From assembly GCA_030374765.1 (NCBI GenBank), contig JARGXX010000020.1, forward strand, positions 1-64,000: 64,000 nt of DNA, in the 5' to 3' direction. The notes beneath the pieces are model-generated. The model was given only the letters and a program-made list of their open reading frames with translations, was not told the origin of the DNA and made no database searches. Numbering within the stretch: the first letter of the stretch is position 1; every line of letters begins with the position of its first letter. This DNA is from Agarophyton chilense (taxonomy: Eukaryota > Rhodophyta > Florideophyceae > Gracilariales > Gracilariaceae). The position numbers and the translations under genes were made by a program. This document shows positions 33,147 through 44,836 of this stretch, piece after piece.

Positions 33147-34720
33147 TTATTGCATATCGATGTTACGTGCCATTCTGCGCTGTTTTTGGGTTCCAGACGA
33201 TTGAAGGTCTTCAATATATTCCTTCAGCAGCACTGAGACGTCATGTTTCAAAGATTCGATAGAGACCCAATCTGTTTCCTCGTTGCTAAAGCCTTTCCAC
33301 TTCAAGAGTATCTGGATCATACCAGGGCATCTTCGGATGTCCTGAAATTCTTTAATTGAAAGAAGCTCGTTTGCATGGTAGGCTAAATTATCCTTGACTT
33401 CCTGAGTGAATTCAAAATCCTTGTTACTGAAGAACTTCAGATGGCGCCCCTGTACTCTCTCTTTCTTTCCAGTAACCAAGTTTTAAACTTCGAAAACGTA
33501 GTTGTCTCGGCAGAGTGTGACACGGAAGAGTCCGTACCATTTGAGGTTTATTTTAGATCCAATGTGTTTCTGTAAAACACCGCGAAGTACAAATCTCCTT
33601 TCGAAAAATTCGCAGGGCCTATGCCAGTCTTTCGAATGTGTGCGTCAACAGATGCCTTCCTCTGTTTTCTAGCCCTCTCCGCGCAATTTGTATGTAACTT
33701 AGAGAGCGATGTTTGTAGCCTTTTCACCTCGATAACTGCCTTTCTACGTTCCTTTTCCATATACTTGATGTCCTTGAAATAATGGTTTTTGACAATTCCA
33801 GAAAGTGGAGAGTCCCTTGGAAGGCCAGTGAAGACGGTGAGGGAACAATTTCCGTTCAGTTTAAGTGTCAATGAATTGTTCAGTGCAGACTGTATGAGAG
33901 GTAGTACTGATGACCAAACTTTTAGTTAAAGTTGACACTCGGACAATGTTGCACGTGCAGATCTCAAGAGTTCCCGGCAGGCGACCCCCACGGATCCATT
34001 GCTCCACGGGCAATACGGAAGAGTGAAGTGGTGACGGGCCTTTAAGGCGTCGGATATCTGTTTCACGAGTTGGTTCTTAAAGTGCCTTGCCTTGTCCGAT
34101 ACCCAGCACTTTGGCACGCCTGAAGATGCAAACCAGTCCATCCAAATAGCTGCTGTGGTTTCCGCGTCTGCTTCAGCTGTGGCCTTAAGCCATACGTATC
34201 CTGATAAGTCGTCCTTGACGGTCAAAACGTACAGAAGATCGCCCTCTCCTTTCTTCGTAGAACAGTAGTCGATATGAATCAGTTCGTTTGGTCTGCTAGC
34301 GTGCATAGAGCGTCCAAGAGGCCTAGGCACTGTAGAACCGGACTCGGTGGAAATGCAGTGAAAACAGGAACCAAAAAATTGCTTGACGTCTTCACTGAGT
34401 TTCGTCTACCAGATGTGCTCAGATATGGATGCGGCGGTTGGCTCGAATGCCCTATTTCTTCCTCTTCCTGTGTGTGCAGCTATCAAAATTCGTAGGCGAA
34501 GTTCATGATCAGTGTCCGGTATTCAGATTCGCCCGGACGCCAGTCTCCATTGCTGATTTTCCTTTGAAATTGTTTTCGGGGCTTCGGAGGCATGGGTTGT
34601 CTGCGACGAAATAATATCTTTCTCCATAGACCAGTCGAAGTCCTCGTTGATACTAGGACTGATTGGAAGAACCATTTGTAGAGCAAGGCGTGCGCTTATA
34701 ACCGGTCGGGGCACCATTCA
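33147..34720 (-). mobile_element. Ty3/gypsy fragment H (integrase and chromodomain), minus strand
   Basis: Read on the minus strand: an N-terminal RNase H/integrase boundary scrap (34720-34500), then the integrase core with LIHIDYCSTKKGEGDLLYVL, KDDLSGYVWLKATAEADAET, CWVSDKARHFKNQLVKQI and LPYCPWSNGSVGVACRELLR. A chromodomain follows at 33479-33147 (IQILLKWKGFSNEETDWVSI). It is related to gypsy E in style (PWSNG, chromodomain tail) but is a separate family. Truncated and broken in several places. Confidence 0.8.
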
Positions 34721-35654
34721 TATGGTATCCGATATATCGGGGACCACATCACGTCATTTATGAGTAATATTAGTTTTTAGTATTTTAGACACCTTAGGAG
34801 GTATGTTATTTAAGTCTCTACAGTAGTACCGTAGTGGACGGATGGACGTGCAAGGCTAGGGTTCCACACATGATACGTGTATGGACTAGGGTTAGTTTGC
34901 ACTACTATAGTCTACACGTGTAGTTCATTGTCTAGAATAGACTTAAGCGATGGCTTCACGGCCATCGCTACCACCAATTAAATGGTAGCCGAGTGCTTTG
35001 CTCTAGATTATGTGGTCTACGCGAGTCTCCGCCTCCTGACGGGAGGAACCGCGACCGGTTTGGCTAATCTATTCCCTCGGGAAGCTCTGGGGTCACTGTA
35101 TCATTGTTATTGGTGTGTTTCTTTCTTTTGTTGGGTTTCCGGTGTTTAGGACAGTACAACGCCCCTCTATAGGATTGTTTTTACCCGTCTTTGTTTCGCT
35201 TATCCAGTGTGTATACCCCTTTCATATGTCTGTATGCGTGGTCGTGCGTCATATTTCGCCCTACGTTTTCGCCCTACCTTTTGCTGTTGTCTACGGAATG
35301 TCCTTGTCTTTGGATCCCCCTTTGATTATTCCCCTTTTCCTGGGTTCATCACCTTCGTGGGTATTGCCTAAACCACTGTGGTCTTACACCCATGCATCGG
35401 TGGCACAAAGACTCGTTCGCTGAGTTACCCCTCTTCACGAGAACGGGACTCGAACAGCCGAGAGGTATTTCCCCATCTGGTATTGCTCTACATCTGGTCT
35501 ATCGACTTAGAAAGGAAGAATTTAACAGGTATTGAAGATTTAAAGATCGGATCGCGGTTGCTACTGAGATTCATTGCTACTTTTCTATTGCTCTCCGAGG
35601 CTTTCGATTTGATTAAATTGGTATTCCGAAGTGGTGGGTTCACTGTTTACAGTA
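34721..35654 (+). other. Probable 5' LTR and leader of gypsy F
   Basis: Non-coding sequence directly upstream of the F gag. It contains the palindrome CCGATATATCGG near its left edge and stacked hairpins: GCGATGGC/GCCATCGC (34947-34968), GCTACCA/TGGTAGC (34967-34989) and CCTCC/GGAGG near 35035. No second LTR copy is available to set limits, so the LTR/leader boundary is unknown. Confidence 0.4.
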
Positions 35655-37475
35655 TGTCACAGCCTGCTTCCACGTCGAGGAAGGGCTCCGCACGAGCGGC
35701 GAGGGGTACAGCACGTGCTGAACTGCGCTCGCGGATGTTCGCCCCGGAGGAATTAATTGCTGATCAAACTCATATTGAAGCTCGTCGAGCGCCGTCAGCC
35801 GCTTCTGAACCTCAATTGGTCGCCCCTGCCGAACCACAACCAATGGTTGAAACACCGTCAGCGGCGAACCGAATCATTGAGTCGAATGAGTACCATAACT
35901 TGGACTCGCGTTTGCACATTGCAAATATCGCTCATAGTTCTCTGGTACAAGAGGTTAACGAACTCCGTCGTATCGTGAAGGACGCCCATGTTCGGGATGT
36001 TTTAAAAGAAATTCGAGTTTTTCGAAGAGATATTAAATCTGTTTTGGAATGTATGGGTGTTTCAGAAACCTTTAAAAAGGAATACGCAGACCACGTTGAT
36101 GACGTCCGAGCCAACACACAACGACTCCAAGGCCGTTTGGAGACACTTGAAGCGACAATCCGATTTGATCAAGAAGTTGCCGCGAAGGCGGATGAAATTG
36201 CCATATCAGTTCATTCGATTGGATTCGAGAAGAAACGAAGTCGCCATCATTCCAAAAAGGAGGTACATTACAGTTCGGGTTCATCTAGTTCAGATTCTAA
36301 CCGCCAGTCTGCGGAATCATCCGCTGACTCTTCAGAAGAAGATAGTCACCACCGATATTCTCGGAAGACACGTTCGAAGTCTACTCGCACTACTTAAGTG
36401 GTTCTTCGCTCCCACGAGAAGGATCGCCGTCACCTTGGATTGAAGGATCTGAAGCCAACGAATCCGTTATACCGGAAGCTATTTTCGTACCGCTATTATC
36501 GGCTGGACGATTGCTCGTCGAGTCGCACTCCCCGGGGCACCCGAACAGTCGAGGACTGTATAATAATAATGGGTCTTACGCTCCGTTCGCAGGAATTCAA
36601 TGGTGAAAATCCTATTCTAATACTTGAATTTCTTGCAAAATGCGTTCAGGAATCTGATATCCTCGAAATGAACGAGGCACAAGCTTACATTGCCCTACAG
36701 TATTTACTTAAAGGAATGGCTGAAGATCAGTACAATTCAGTTCGAGGATCCTAGAGAGTCTCGGAAGGAGGAGTTACTTGTTGGCCCGAAGCCGTTCAAT
36801 GCCTTTGGAGGTCATACGCCACTGGTTCTGCAATTCAGGATGCAATCCTCGCTCTCCGCGATACGAAACAGAAGCCTGGTGAAACCGAAACAGTCTATTC
36901 AACTTTTTGAATAAGGCGTTTCACCGATGTGGTAACGTGTATTCCGCGTTCGAGCGGTGCACAATGTTTGTTGATGGACTTGATCCTGCCATAAGAGCGC
37001 TTGTTGCGCGACGACGTGAAGAAAACGGAAGATTTCCTACTAGGAACTGATATAGTACGCCAAAGCTGAGGGGGATTCACTCCATGCCCGACAACCTAAT
37101 GGACGTCATCCGTCCAAGGTACTTCACGCTTAAGTGTCTTCACCATCTTTTTAAATCTTAAACATGGGACCCGTTGGAACGGACCACGATAACGTCCACT
37201 TCATTGGGAATTATAATTATTCATTGGCAACTACGGACTTGCCGTCTACTTCTGTTGAAACCTCTGAGGGTGATCCAACTTTCTATGGTGGAAAAAGAGT
37301 CACCGCAGCTACACTCGCTCATACGACGAACGCATTGCGTACAACCGGTCCCAGATGGCGGGTCATACTACCACACCCCCGGACGGACGTGAATGTTCGC
37401 CCGCAGTTTAATACGTTTAGTCCACCTATTTGTCATCTTTGTTACAGACTCGGTCATATCGCGCCACGTTGCTAA
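35655..37475 (+). pseudogene. Gypsy F gag
   Basis: The likely start is MSQPASTSRKGS (35655) rather than the longer reading from 35378, whose N terminus looks like leader sequence. The first part has a long predicted helix/coiled coil (EYHNLDSRLHIANIAHSSLV to about 36170) and a Ser/Lys/Arg-rich tail. The capsid-like LTLRSQEFNGENPILILEFL lies at about 36580-36640. The zinc knuckle CHLCYRLGHIAPRC is at about 37431-37472. Confidence 0.7.
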
Positions 37476-37738
37476 TTGACCCTGAAGGAGATGCCGTATG
37501 TTGTTATTCAGTACGAGTCTCTATCGCCTGCCGATCAAGCTCGGGTTCCGAACTGGTCGTATCTTCGGGCTAAAGCTAATTTTGGTCCGTCGAAAAGGGT
37601 CATACCGCGTCCGGTAATCGAAATTTCGAACGCTGGTCAGCAGACCCAGAACATCGTACCGGACAGTGGGAATCAGTCGGTTTCCACGGATGGTGGCCAA
37701 CCGCTTGTTGCGGAAGCTTCAAACCCAAAAAACTAGAC

Positions 37739-39237
37739 ATGGGAGTCTCCCCTGATGGAGGGGCGTCTTCTAAGTTGAGTTCAAAGACACCCGAAGTGTC
37801 ACCGCCTCTCTCCCCAGTCATAATCCTTACAAGGAATATGGCTAAAACCGATGTAGACTCGGAACACTTTGCCGTTTTACGTCTTCGTTGGATACGGTTT
37901 ATGAATCCTCGTACTCCGGATAGAGTCCTCGTGATGGCCAAGCGTAACTACAAGGTGTATGCAGACCTTGGTCTATCACACCAGTTCATGGTTAGACAGT
38001 TATCTGTTTTGGATACAGGAGCCGCGCCAAATTTGATCAATTCGGATATCATACCGTGGACACTTCGGAATAATATTTTCTATGGTCCTGGAATGATATC
38101 GCCGATGCCAATAATAATCCACTCCATACGATTGGAAAGTTTTCTCTCGCAGTGCGATTGGGTACCTATTTGGTTCAGTTAGAATTTATAGTCTGCGAAT
38201 CATTCGCTGGACCCGTGATACTGGGTTGTGATTTTTGTGCTCGATTTGTCGAAGAAATTCGTCCCCGAACTAGAACCGTTGTGATGGATGAAGGATCCAC
38301 GATTCCTATCGTAGGGAAACCGCTGAAGCGGGCAACACAAAAAAAAATTCCGTTACTGGTTGCCCCGGAATCTCCTGACAAGAACCCCCGATCAACGCGT
38401 CTCAAGGTTGCGAAATCGATTAAGATGCCCCCAGAATCACAAGTATTGGTTACAGTGACATCCCAACAACATCGACTACATATTGTGCAACCCTTGGCCT
38501 CTTTGTGTGCCAAGCATCGAATCGCTCTTGCGAATGATTTGGTTCTAATCGAACCCGATACTCCTTTTAAGGTTCTGGTGGCCAACTTCGGTAAAACCAA
38601 TCAATGGTTAACGAAGAATCAAACACTGGGCTCAGTACTCCCACACCCGACCGCTATCATTCCGACGAAGATACCGGTTACCGATGTTCTCGGAGTCCTC
38701 GAACCTAAGGAGGCGGAGAAGAATGATGATGGTAACACTGCACCTGTAGAGCCCGAGTTCCAATATTCAGATACACAACCGACACAACGAAAAGTATCGG
38801 AACAGAAGGCTTTGCTGCCTGGTACAGATGATGTTGATCCTATGAAGGAGTTGGAAAATTTAGATCCAGAGTATGTCCCAGAAGCTCATCGTGAGAATTT
38901 AAGAGAAATGTTGAAGGAATTTACCCCTATGTGTGATGGTTCCCTTGGAACAATAGGAATCACGGAACACCGTATTGATTTGCTTCCGAATACTCGGCCG
39001 ATTGCTCAGCACCCTTACAGGGCTGGACCGAAGGCTCGGTAAGAAGAGCAGATTCAGGTTGAGATGATGTTACGAGCAGGCGTTATAGAACCAACAAAAT
39101 CGCCTTACGCCTCACCTGTTGTCTAAGCTCAAAAAGCGGATGGATCGTGGCGATTTTGTATTGATTATCGACACTCGAATTCAGTTACAGTGAGAGATGT
39201 ATACCCGATCCCTCGGGTGGATGAATATAACGATTCG
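37739..39237 (+). pseudogene. Gypsy F protease and RT start
   Basis: LSVLDTGAAPNLI is the retropepsin DTGA motif (about 38000). The region 38152-39042 has a protease tail (FAGPVILGCDFCARFVE) and the pre-RT stretch ITEHRIDLLPNTRPIAQHPY. It runs straight into RT blocks and is then cut by gypsy G2. Confidence 0.75.
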
Positions 39238-39684
39238 TGTAACGCAATGACGGGATAAGTCAGCGCACGGGTCTCGACCGATGGTTGTGTGGTAGAACGG
39301 GTCCTAACGTTCAAATCCTTGACGGCGGCACTCCCAGAGTACTTGGTGCAATTGGCTGGCGTTTACTGCGTAGTCCTACAGGTTGGAGCTACAGAGACGA
39401 TGGTTTGAAAACCAAAGGTTGGAACTAATATACCAAAGGGGGTTATTTAGTATCTTAACGGTGCCTACCGTACTCTAAGGGAGAAGCGTCACTCGGGCCA
39501 AGTAAATAGTACTGGCGAGGCGCTGAGATAACCCTGGCACTGTAGTGTTAATCTATTGCACTACTTAAATTAAAATAACAATCTACATGAGTCCACCTGA
39601 GGTCGACCCGTACACGTGTCACCTGCAAGATCCTTCAGGGCCCGGCGGCTTACAGGGCCCAACCGCTATCACCGCTCCTTCACA
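39238..39684 (-). repeat. G2 3' LTR
   Basis: 447 bases with TG/CA ends on the minus strand, directly after the purine tract. It is related to the G1 LTR at 3484 (shared GCCGGGCCCT, AT-rich middle and GCGCC segments). The left flank ATTCG (39233-39237) would be one half of the target duplication. Confidence 0.7.
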
Positions 39685-40098
39685 TATCTCCCTCCTTAGG
39701 ATTCGACCGTCACGGCGAAGTCCAGATGGTTTCACGACTGCTCCAGGGGACGCGTGCACTTCATTGCTCCCGGTACCATTGGGTGCGGCGGTACGTCGCG
39801 TCGTCGCCGCCTGCGGGGATGCGGGGATGCGTGAGCTGACCATTGGCGCCGAAGGGCAATTAATTTGCCTAAGGATTGAAACTGTCACGCCGCTCCGTGA
39901 GCGCTGGCCATAGGTGCATCGCCGGCGTATTCCTCGAGTCGCGTTGCCGAGACGGTCCATTGGGTTCTTCCTTTGTCTCCGTTCTTCCCTTGGCGACCCT
40001 CCGCGATTCGTCCACCGTGGTTCACGCCAGTGAGTCCGTTCGGGTCAACTCCGTTACTTCGTCTTTTCCTCGTGGTACCTTTCCATTGGTTGCGCGCG

Positions 40099-42083
40099 AT
40101 GCCAAAATCACCGTATAAGCCCGCGGGATACGCCGTACTTCCTTCGGACTATGTCGCCTCCACCGGCTCCCCCATCTATTTCCCGGCGGACCACCCTGGG
40201 ACCAGCGCTACCATGACCACAAACAACCCAGCAGGGAGCTCCTCAGGATACCAAGTGGCCTACGAGCGTCCGGGGTACGGCTATGACCATACCATCGGAA
40301 TAAACCCGCTGGCAGTGCGTCATGCCGTTCTTCCGTCCTCAGTGGAAGAATACCCAAGGTTTTGCCACATGTATCTCGACGCCCAAAGTTTTGCCAAGAT
40401 ACCCGACTTCTGGAGCGGCAGCAAGAACGCGCGCAGCGTCTCGTGGTATAAACGATGGTTGCAATGTCCTTTGGATCCGCGTTCGGCGCCGCGATGTCGC
40501 ACACTCGTCCAAGCGTACATGTCGTACGTCCGCTGCGAGAAAGAAGCCGACTACCAGTTCAGGGTGAACAAACTCCTTTCGGACCTATATACGGACTTCA
40601 TCTCGCCTAATATGCGCTTTCCTCCGGCTGGTCACAACTTCTTGGCGCTTATGTGCTTCCGGCAACCACATGACCACTTATTGTGAATGTCCAACCGGGT
40701 CTATTGGAACGAGATGCACAAGCCCGATGGTCGTCTGCGTCAATTCTTGGGGTTCTTCTTTTGTTGGCACCAAGTGAAGTTCCACGGCATGAGCGCCAAC
40801 AAACGCCTTCCGTTGCACCATTCCCTACCCCACGAAGATGAGAACCAATGGGCCGTGTATTGGCGTGTCTCGCCGCTCCTTCTGGTTCCCATGCCGTCCA
40901 TGGTGGCGTATCGCTCGTCCCCACTCATGGGCGCTGACCATGACCGAAGGTCCTGGCTGTCCTGGCAGGTGCTCTTCGTCGAGCTCGGCGTGATGTCCCT
41001 TATGGACTTTCTGGATACCGCAAAATACGGAATCCGGGGTAATGTCCGTTCGGAGGATTGGAGGGTGTGGTATGATGAGAACATACCCGGTCCTCGAGGT
41101 CACCTAATCCCGCTCCCGGACATCATGATCCGTTTCTTAAGGAACCTTGGCATACAAAACATCGTCCGTGGGACTCAGTCCGACGTCGAGCAGACCGAGG
41201 CTCTTTTGGATTATGTCTTACAGGTGGAGTGGGGCACGACTCCCGGGTTTTTTTGGTATGACTTGGATACCAACTCATTCACGCTGATTCCGCTGCATCT
41301 GCAGTGTCGAAACGACGCCCCTGCCTATCTCGCCAAGCCCTTCAGGAATGAACCATCGGACATTCCGGGTCGTCATGTGCCCGAATATTATCCGAAGGCC
41401 ATTGGTTTCGATCTTCTTTGTTTCGAGCCTGATTTGGAAGCCACGCTGTTAGTTCCTGCTGGTATGTCCGATGGAGAATCCATTGGTGAAGATCTCTTCG
41501 TCTTCCCCGTGGAGGGCGTTCATCCTCGGCTTGAGTGAGCCGTTGCATTGCCGACCGGTTCTCCTCCTTCAGCTCCTCTGGGCGCTGCAACTCAGGATTA
41601 GCTCTCGTATGAACCGCCCGTTGCCCAAATGACTATTCCTCCTGGCGAGGTTATTGTCCAAACCGAAAGTCCTGCAGGCGAGGCACTTGCTCAAAAGTCC
41701 CCCGGGGGCGTCGACATCGCTCCGTCCTCTCCGTTGGTTCACGTTCCTGCTTCGGTCACGGCTTCCGCCGCGGATCTCCTTCATGTCTGCCGTAGCTTTG
41801 GAATCACAGCCTCGATAGAAATTGTGAAAGTCTTGAGGGAATCCTGCTCCTGGGCGCGCCACTCGGATCGTTAAGCCGCGGTTGTCCAACAGGGTCAGGA
41901 CCTGAAGACCGCCATGGTCAATATCCTGCAGCAGAATGCGCAGGCGATGTCACAGAGGGTTACTGCTGACTTGGATGCCCGATATGGTCTCAATTTGAGT
42001 GACCGGGACGTTTCCGATAGTGACAATAGTTCTTCAGGAGAATTCCCGCCGAAGAAGCGTGCTCGGCTCACTGCAGCCGGTTA
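40099..42083 (+). pseudogene. G2 antisense ORF (same family as in G1 and G3), unknown function
   Basis: It runs opposite to the pol of its own element and converges on the chromodomain. The best start is MPKSPYKPAGYAVLPSDY at 40099. The central part (40687-41538) is a long, uninterrupted, Trp/Tyr-rich protein with WHQVKFHGMS, PMPSMVAYRSSPLM, LIPLPDIMIRFLRNLGI, WGTTPGFFWYDLD and FDLLCFEPDLEATLLV. The end has a helix ADLLHVCRSFGITASIEIV (about 41780) and a nuclear-signal-like PPKKRARL before a stop near 42083. I recognise no family. It is the best-preserved of the three copies, though broken. Confidence 0.6.
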
Positions 42084-42307
42084 GGGTGGTCCAGTTGGCT
42101 CCTCGGGTGACCCTAGTCACGGTTTCGCTCCTGCAGGTGCCTATGAGGACGACGGAGTTACTCCTGCGCCGCCCCAGTGAGTCCTGCTAGTGTTCGGAGT
42201 GCTTACGCGAACCTTGAGGCCCTACCGTGGGCTGTTAGGCCTCTGTTGGTTACTGGGGTATGTTAAATGCAGTAGTGCTAGTGCTTTCTCAAGGTTTTTC
42301 TTGTATC

Positions 42308-42697
42308 TCAAATGTGCGTGCCCCAGGACGGCGTCCCATCTTGAGAGCGTCCCGGATGGTCTTTCTCAGGTGTCTCCGAAGGACTGACTTTGTTCCCTGA
42401 TACAGGAGCTACGACGGAGCGTCGTGCTCCGGCGATCCGTCGTCTCGGGAGGCAGTTTGGGAGGCGTTTTGGGATTATTCGGGCCAATGGTTGGGTTATT
42501 CGGACCAATGGTTGCCCCCTCCTGAAGGCTGCGCTCCGAGTGGCTGATTCCGCGCCAATAGCGGGCGATAAAAAATTAGCTGGAATGGTTTGCGGCTCTT
42601 GCCAAGTATCTTCTTCAGTTGTATAGCCGACCCCACGGGCCCGATAGCGCAGAGTTCCATCTTCTCCCATACTGGCGGAGATGATGCGCTCAATCAC
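42308..42697 (-). pseudogene. G2 chromodomain
   Basis: IERIISASMGEDGTLRYRAR followed by GVGYTTEEDTWQEPQTIP and NFL matches a chromodomain of the same type as G1 (WLGYTAEEDTFH). A basic, Arg-rich tail follows. Confidence 0.75.
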
Positions 42698-42939
42698 ATA
42701 TTCCGGTTGGTGTTCATCCTCCGGCAGGAGAGTGTGGTCGAGAGGAGCGAATCTATCCTAGTCGGTTGGAAGCGATGTGTCATAGTAGTTGGCATGGACC
42801 AGCGTGTCCGTGGGGCTAGTCGAGTCCTCGGGAACTGCCTTAGGGGGTGTGGAGACTTGAGTGTCGACCTGAGGTCGTTGTGCTTTCGTTGGGCCAGGGG
42901 GCTGGGACGTTCGTGGTCCGGAGGAACTGGGAGCTCGTG

Positions 42940-43720
42940 TCACGCCGCCAATAGACACAGTGTCCTGTAGGCCGTCAATGAGTAAAAAGATGGTGTGCTC
43001 GTTGGCCTTAAGGACTTTGTCTGGTCCCGTAGAGCGGGGTGAGAGCTTCCACGTAGTGTCTCCGAGTTCCTCACTGTCCTTCGGTGGCCGGTCCAGGTAA
43101 ACCAGATCTCCTTTCCCAAATGTCGGTGTGTTCTATACGGCTTTGTCGAAGTTGCACTTGTAGCGCCGTTGGGCTTTGGATAGTACAGTTCTGGCCAATT
43201 GGATAATACGGTCAATTCCTCGGCGCGAGTAGCGCATCGCCTGGGAAGGATTCATTCCTTCGCTTATGTCCTGGGGTATGATCGATTCCTGAAGATCAAC
43301 AGCTATCGACGGCTCTCGTTGGCGTTGAGTCGAAAGACGTTATCCCTGTGGAAGCGTGCCCCTGCGTGTTGTAGGAATAAACCAGTGGCTCAACGTGTTC
43401 GTCCCAGTCCTATTGTTGCTCCGAAACGTAGTGCGCCAATCGGTCCAGAAGGGTGCGGTTGAAGCGTTCGGCTTGGCCATTCGTTTGCGGGTGGTACGCC
43501 GTGGTGGTCACATGTTTGATACGTAAGGTAACACAGACATGCGAGAAAGATTTGGATACAAACTGGCTGCCGTTTTCCGTAAGGAGGTAGAGTGGCATGC
43601 CATATGGATATACTCAGTGGAACAGGAAGGCCGTGGCGATATCCGTGGCCGTTGTCTTTCCTAGGGGTAGGGCTCGGGTAAGTTTGGTAAACTTATCGGT
43701 TATGTTTTATTACCGAGCGA
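42940..43720 (-). pseudogene. G2 integrase
   Basis: Core pieces DKFTKLTRALPLGKTTATDI, YLLTENGSQFVSKSF and AYHPQTNGQAERFNRTLLDR mark a Ty3/gypsy integrase. The C-terminal RYKCNFDKAV and LGKGDLVYLDRPPKDSEELG are seen around 43170-43060. Broken. Confidence 0.75.
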
Positions 43721-43778
43721 ATGCGTAGGTAATTTTATTTCCGAGTGAAACAATCTAAGACGCCTCTACATGGTCGGT

Positions 43779-44383
43779 TTGAAACTTATCTCCACCTCCT
43801 CGCGGTGCCGGCCGGGCAGTATTAACTGGCTAACGGAGAAAGTCAAGGAGTGATCCTTGTTGGGTGTGAAATCAGATGCTATTAAGCAGATGTTTTCAGT
43901 TTCGATTTCTGACGCTAATAAGCGAAAGAATTCAAATTAGTGGGAAAGGTGGGACTGCAAGTGTGATGTGGGGAATACCCCACGAGCACGACCAGTTTTA
44001 GAGACTATATGGATGACTAGGCTATGAAAGACTGCGAGTGTGATGAGGACGAAACTATATGCCTCGGGCACAACCGGAACTGACTAGGCGTCATGTAGAA
44101 TCTACAATCTTAAAGAATGTCACTTTTCTCACATTTCCGTCGCGGCGAGGCCCGAGAAGGCTCTTAAGCTGTAAGGGTGAGTTGCCGAGGGGGATTAAAT
44201 AGTCAAGAAGATACGGGCCGGATTGAATCTTATCTCCACCTCCTTCGCGGTGCTGGCCGGGCAGTACTAACTGTCTAATGGAGAAAGTCAAGGAGTGATC
44301 CTTGGGGGGTATGAAATCAGATGCTATTAAGCGAATGTTTTCAATCACGATTTCTAACGCTAGTAAGCGAAAGAATTCAAATT
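43779..44383. repeat. Pair of 160-bp direct repeats (possible TRIM-like unit)
   Basis: 43779-43938 and 44223-44383 match at roughly 85-90% by eye, spaced 444 bases apart. Shared landmarks include CTTATCTCCACCTCC, GGAGAAAGTCAAGGAGTGAT and AAGCGAAAGAATTCAAATT. The 284-base interior has no ORF. The ends are not TG/CA, so an LTR call is not secure. A plain local duplication is the alternative. Confidence 0.6.
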
Positions 44384-44836
44384 TTGCAGTTCTGGTCAGG
44401 ATTTTGGAATTTTTCTGAATATTGTGGCTGGGCTGCGGAGAAGAATTTTATCTTCTCTGTGTGGGTGAGTCCTGAGAGAGGTAAAAGAAGTCGTTGGTGC
44501 TGTTTGTTTGTGTCTTGCTGTCCGTGTGTGTTATTGCGGGTTGATTGGAGAACTCTCTCAGGACTGTTTTCCTCCTTCAATCCACATAAATACCACACGT
44601 GGACAGATGGACACGACGGACAGCTGTAAGAAAAGACTTGGTGATTTTGGCAATCACACGGTCCGACCATGTACCACTAGGTTAATTCCTAGGGGTCGGG
44701 CGGATACGAGGCCTAGACCTAGTTTCCACTAGTATGGGGGTCAGGTGACGGCTGGACCTTTTTAGGTCACGCGCTCAGTCGGGAGCAGCCCTCCTTAATG
44801 CGCAAGCCTCTGCTATGGGTTAAAGTAGCCTGCTGA
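44384..44836. other. Non-coding stretch with 13-bp inverted repeat
   Basis: AGTCCTGAGAGAG (44468-44480) and its exact reverse complement (44553-44565) could form a stem with a 72-base loop. No family recognised. Confidence 0.5.

Larger units (their letters stand above)
34721..39237 (+). mobile_element. Ty3/gypsy element F, 5' part (gag, protease, RT start)
   Basis: Gag with a zinc knuckle, protease and the first RT blocks run on the plus strand until 39237, where gypsy G2 is inserted (its LTR begins TGTAAC at 39238). RT blocks seen just before the junction are ASPVV, KADGSWRFCIDYRHSNSVTV and YPIPRVDEY. Several breaks; old. Confidence 0.8.
39238..43720 (-). mobile_element. Ty3/gypsy chromovirus G2, 3' half, minus strand, inserted in F
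   Basis: Read on the minus strand: integrase (43720-42940), chromodomain (42697-42560), an opposite-strand ORF block (40099-42083 on plus), a purine tract (39700-39685, CCTAAGGAGGGAGATA) and a 3' LTR (39684-39238, TGTGAAGG...GTTACA). The same order is seen in G1. RT, gag and the 5' LTR are missing beyond about 43720. Several breaks. Confidence 0.78.

Noticed and set aside
39271-39325. tRNA-like stretch in the G2 LTR (GTGGTAGAAC and GTTCAAATCC resemble A and B boxes)
   Set aside because: The boxes are about 30 bases apart, too close for a tRNA, and no acceptor or anticodon stems form.
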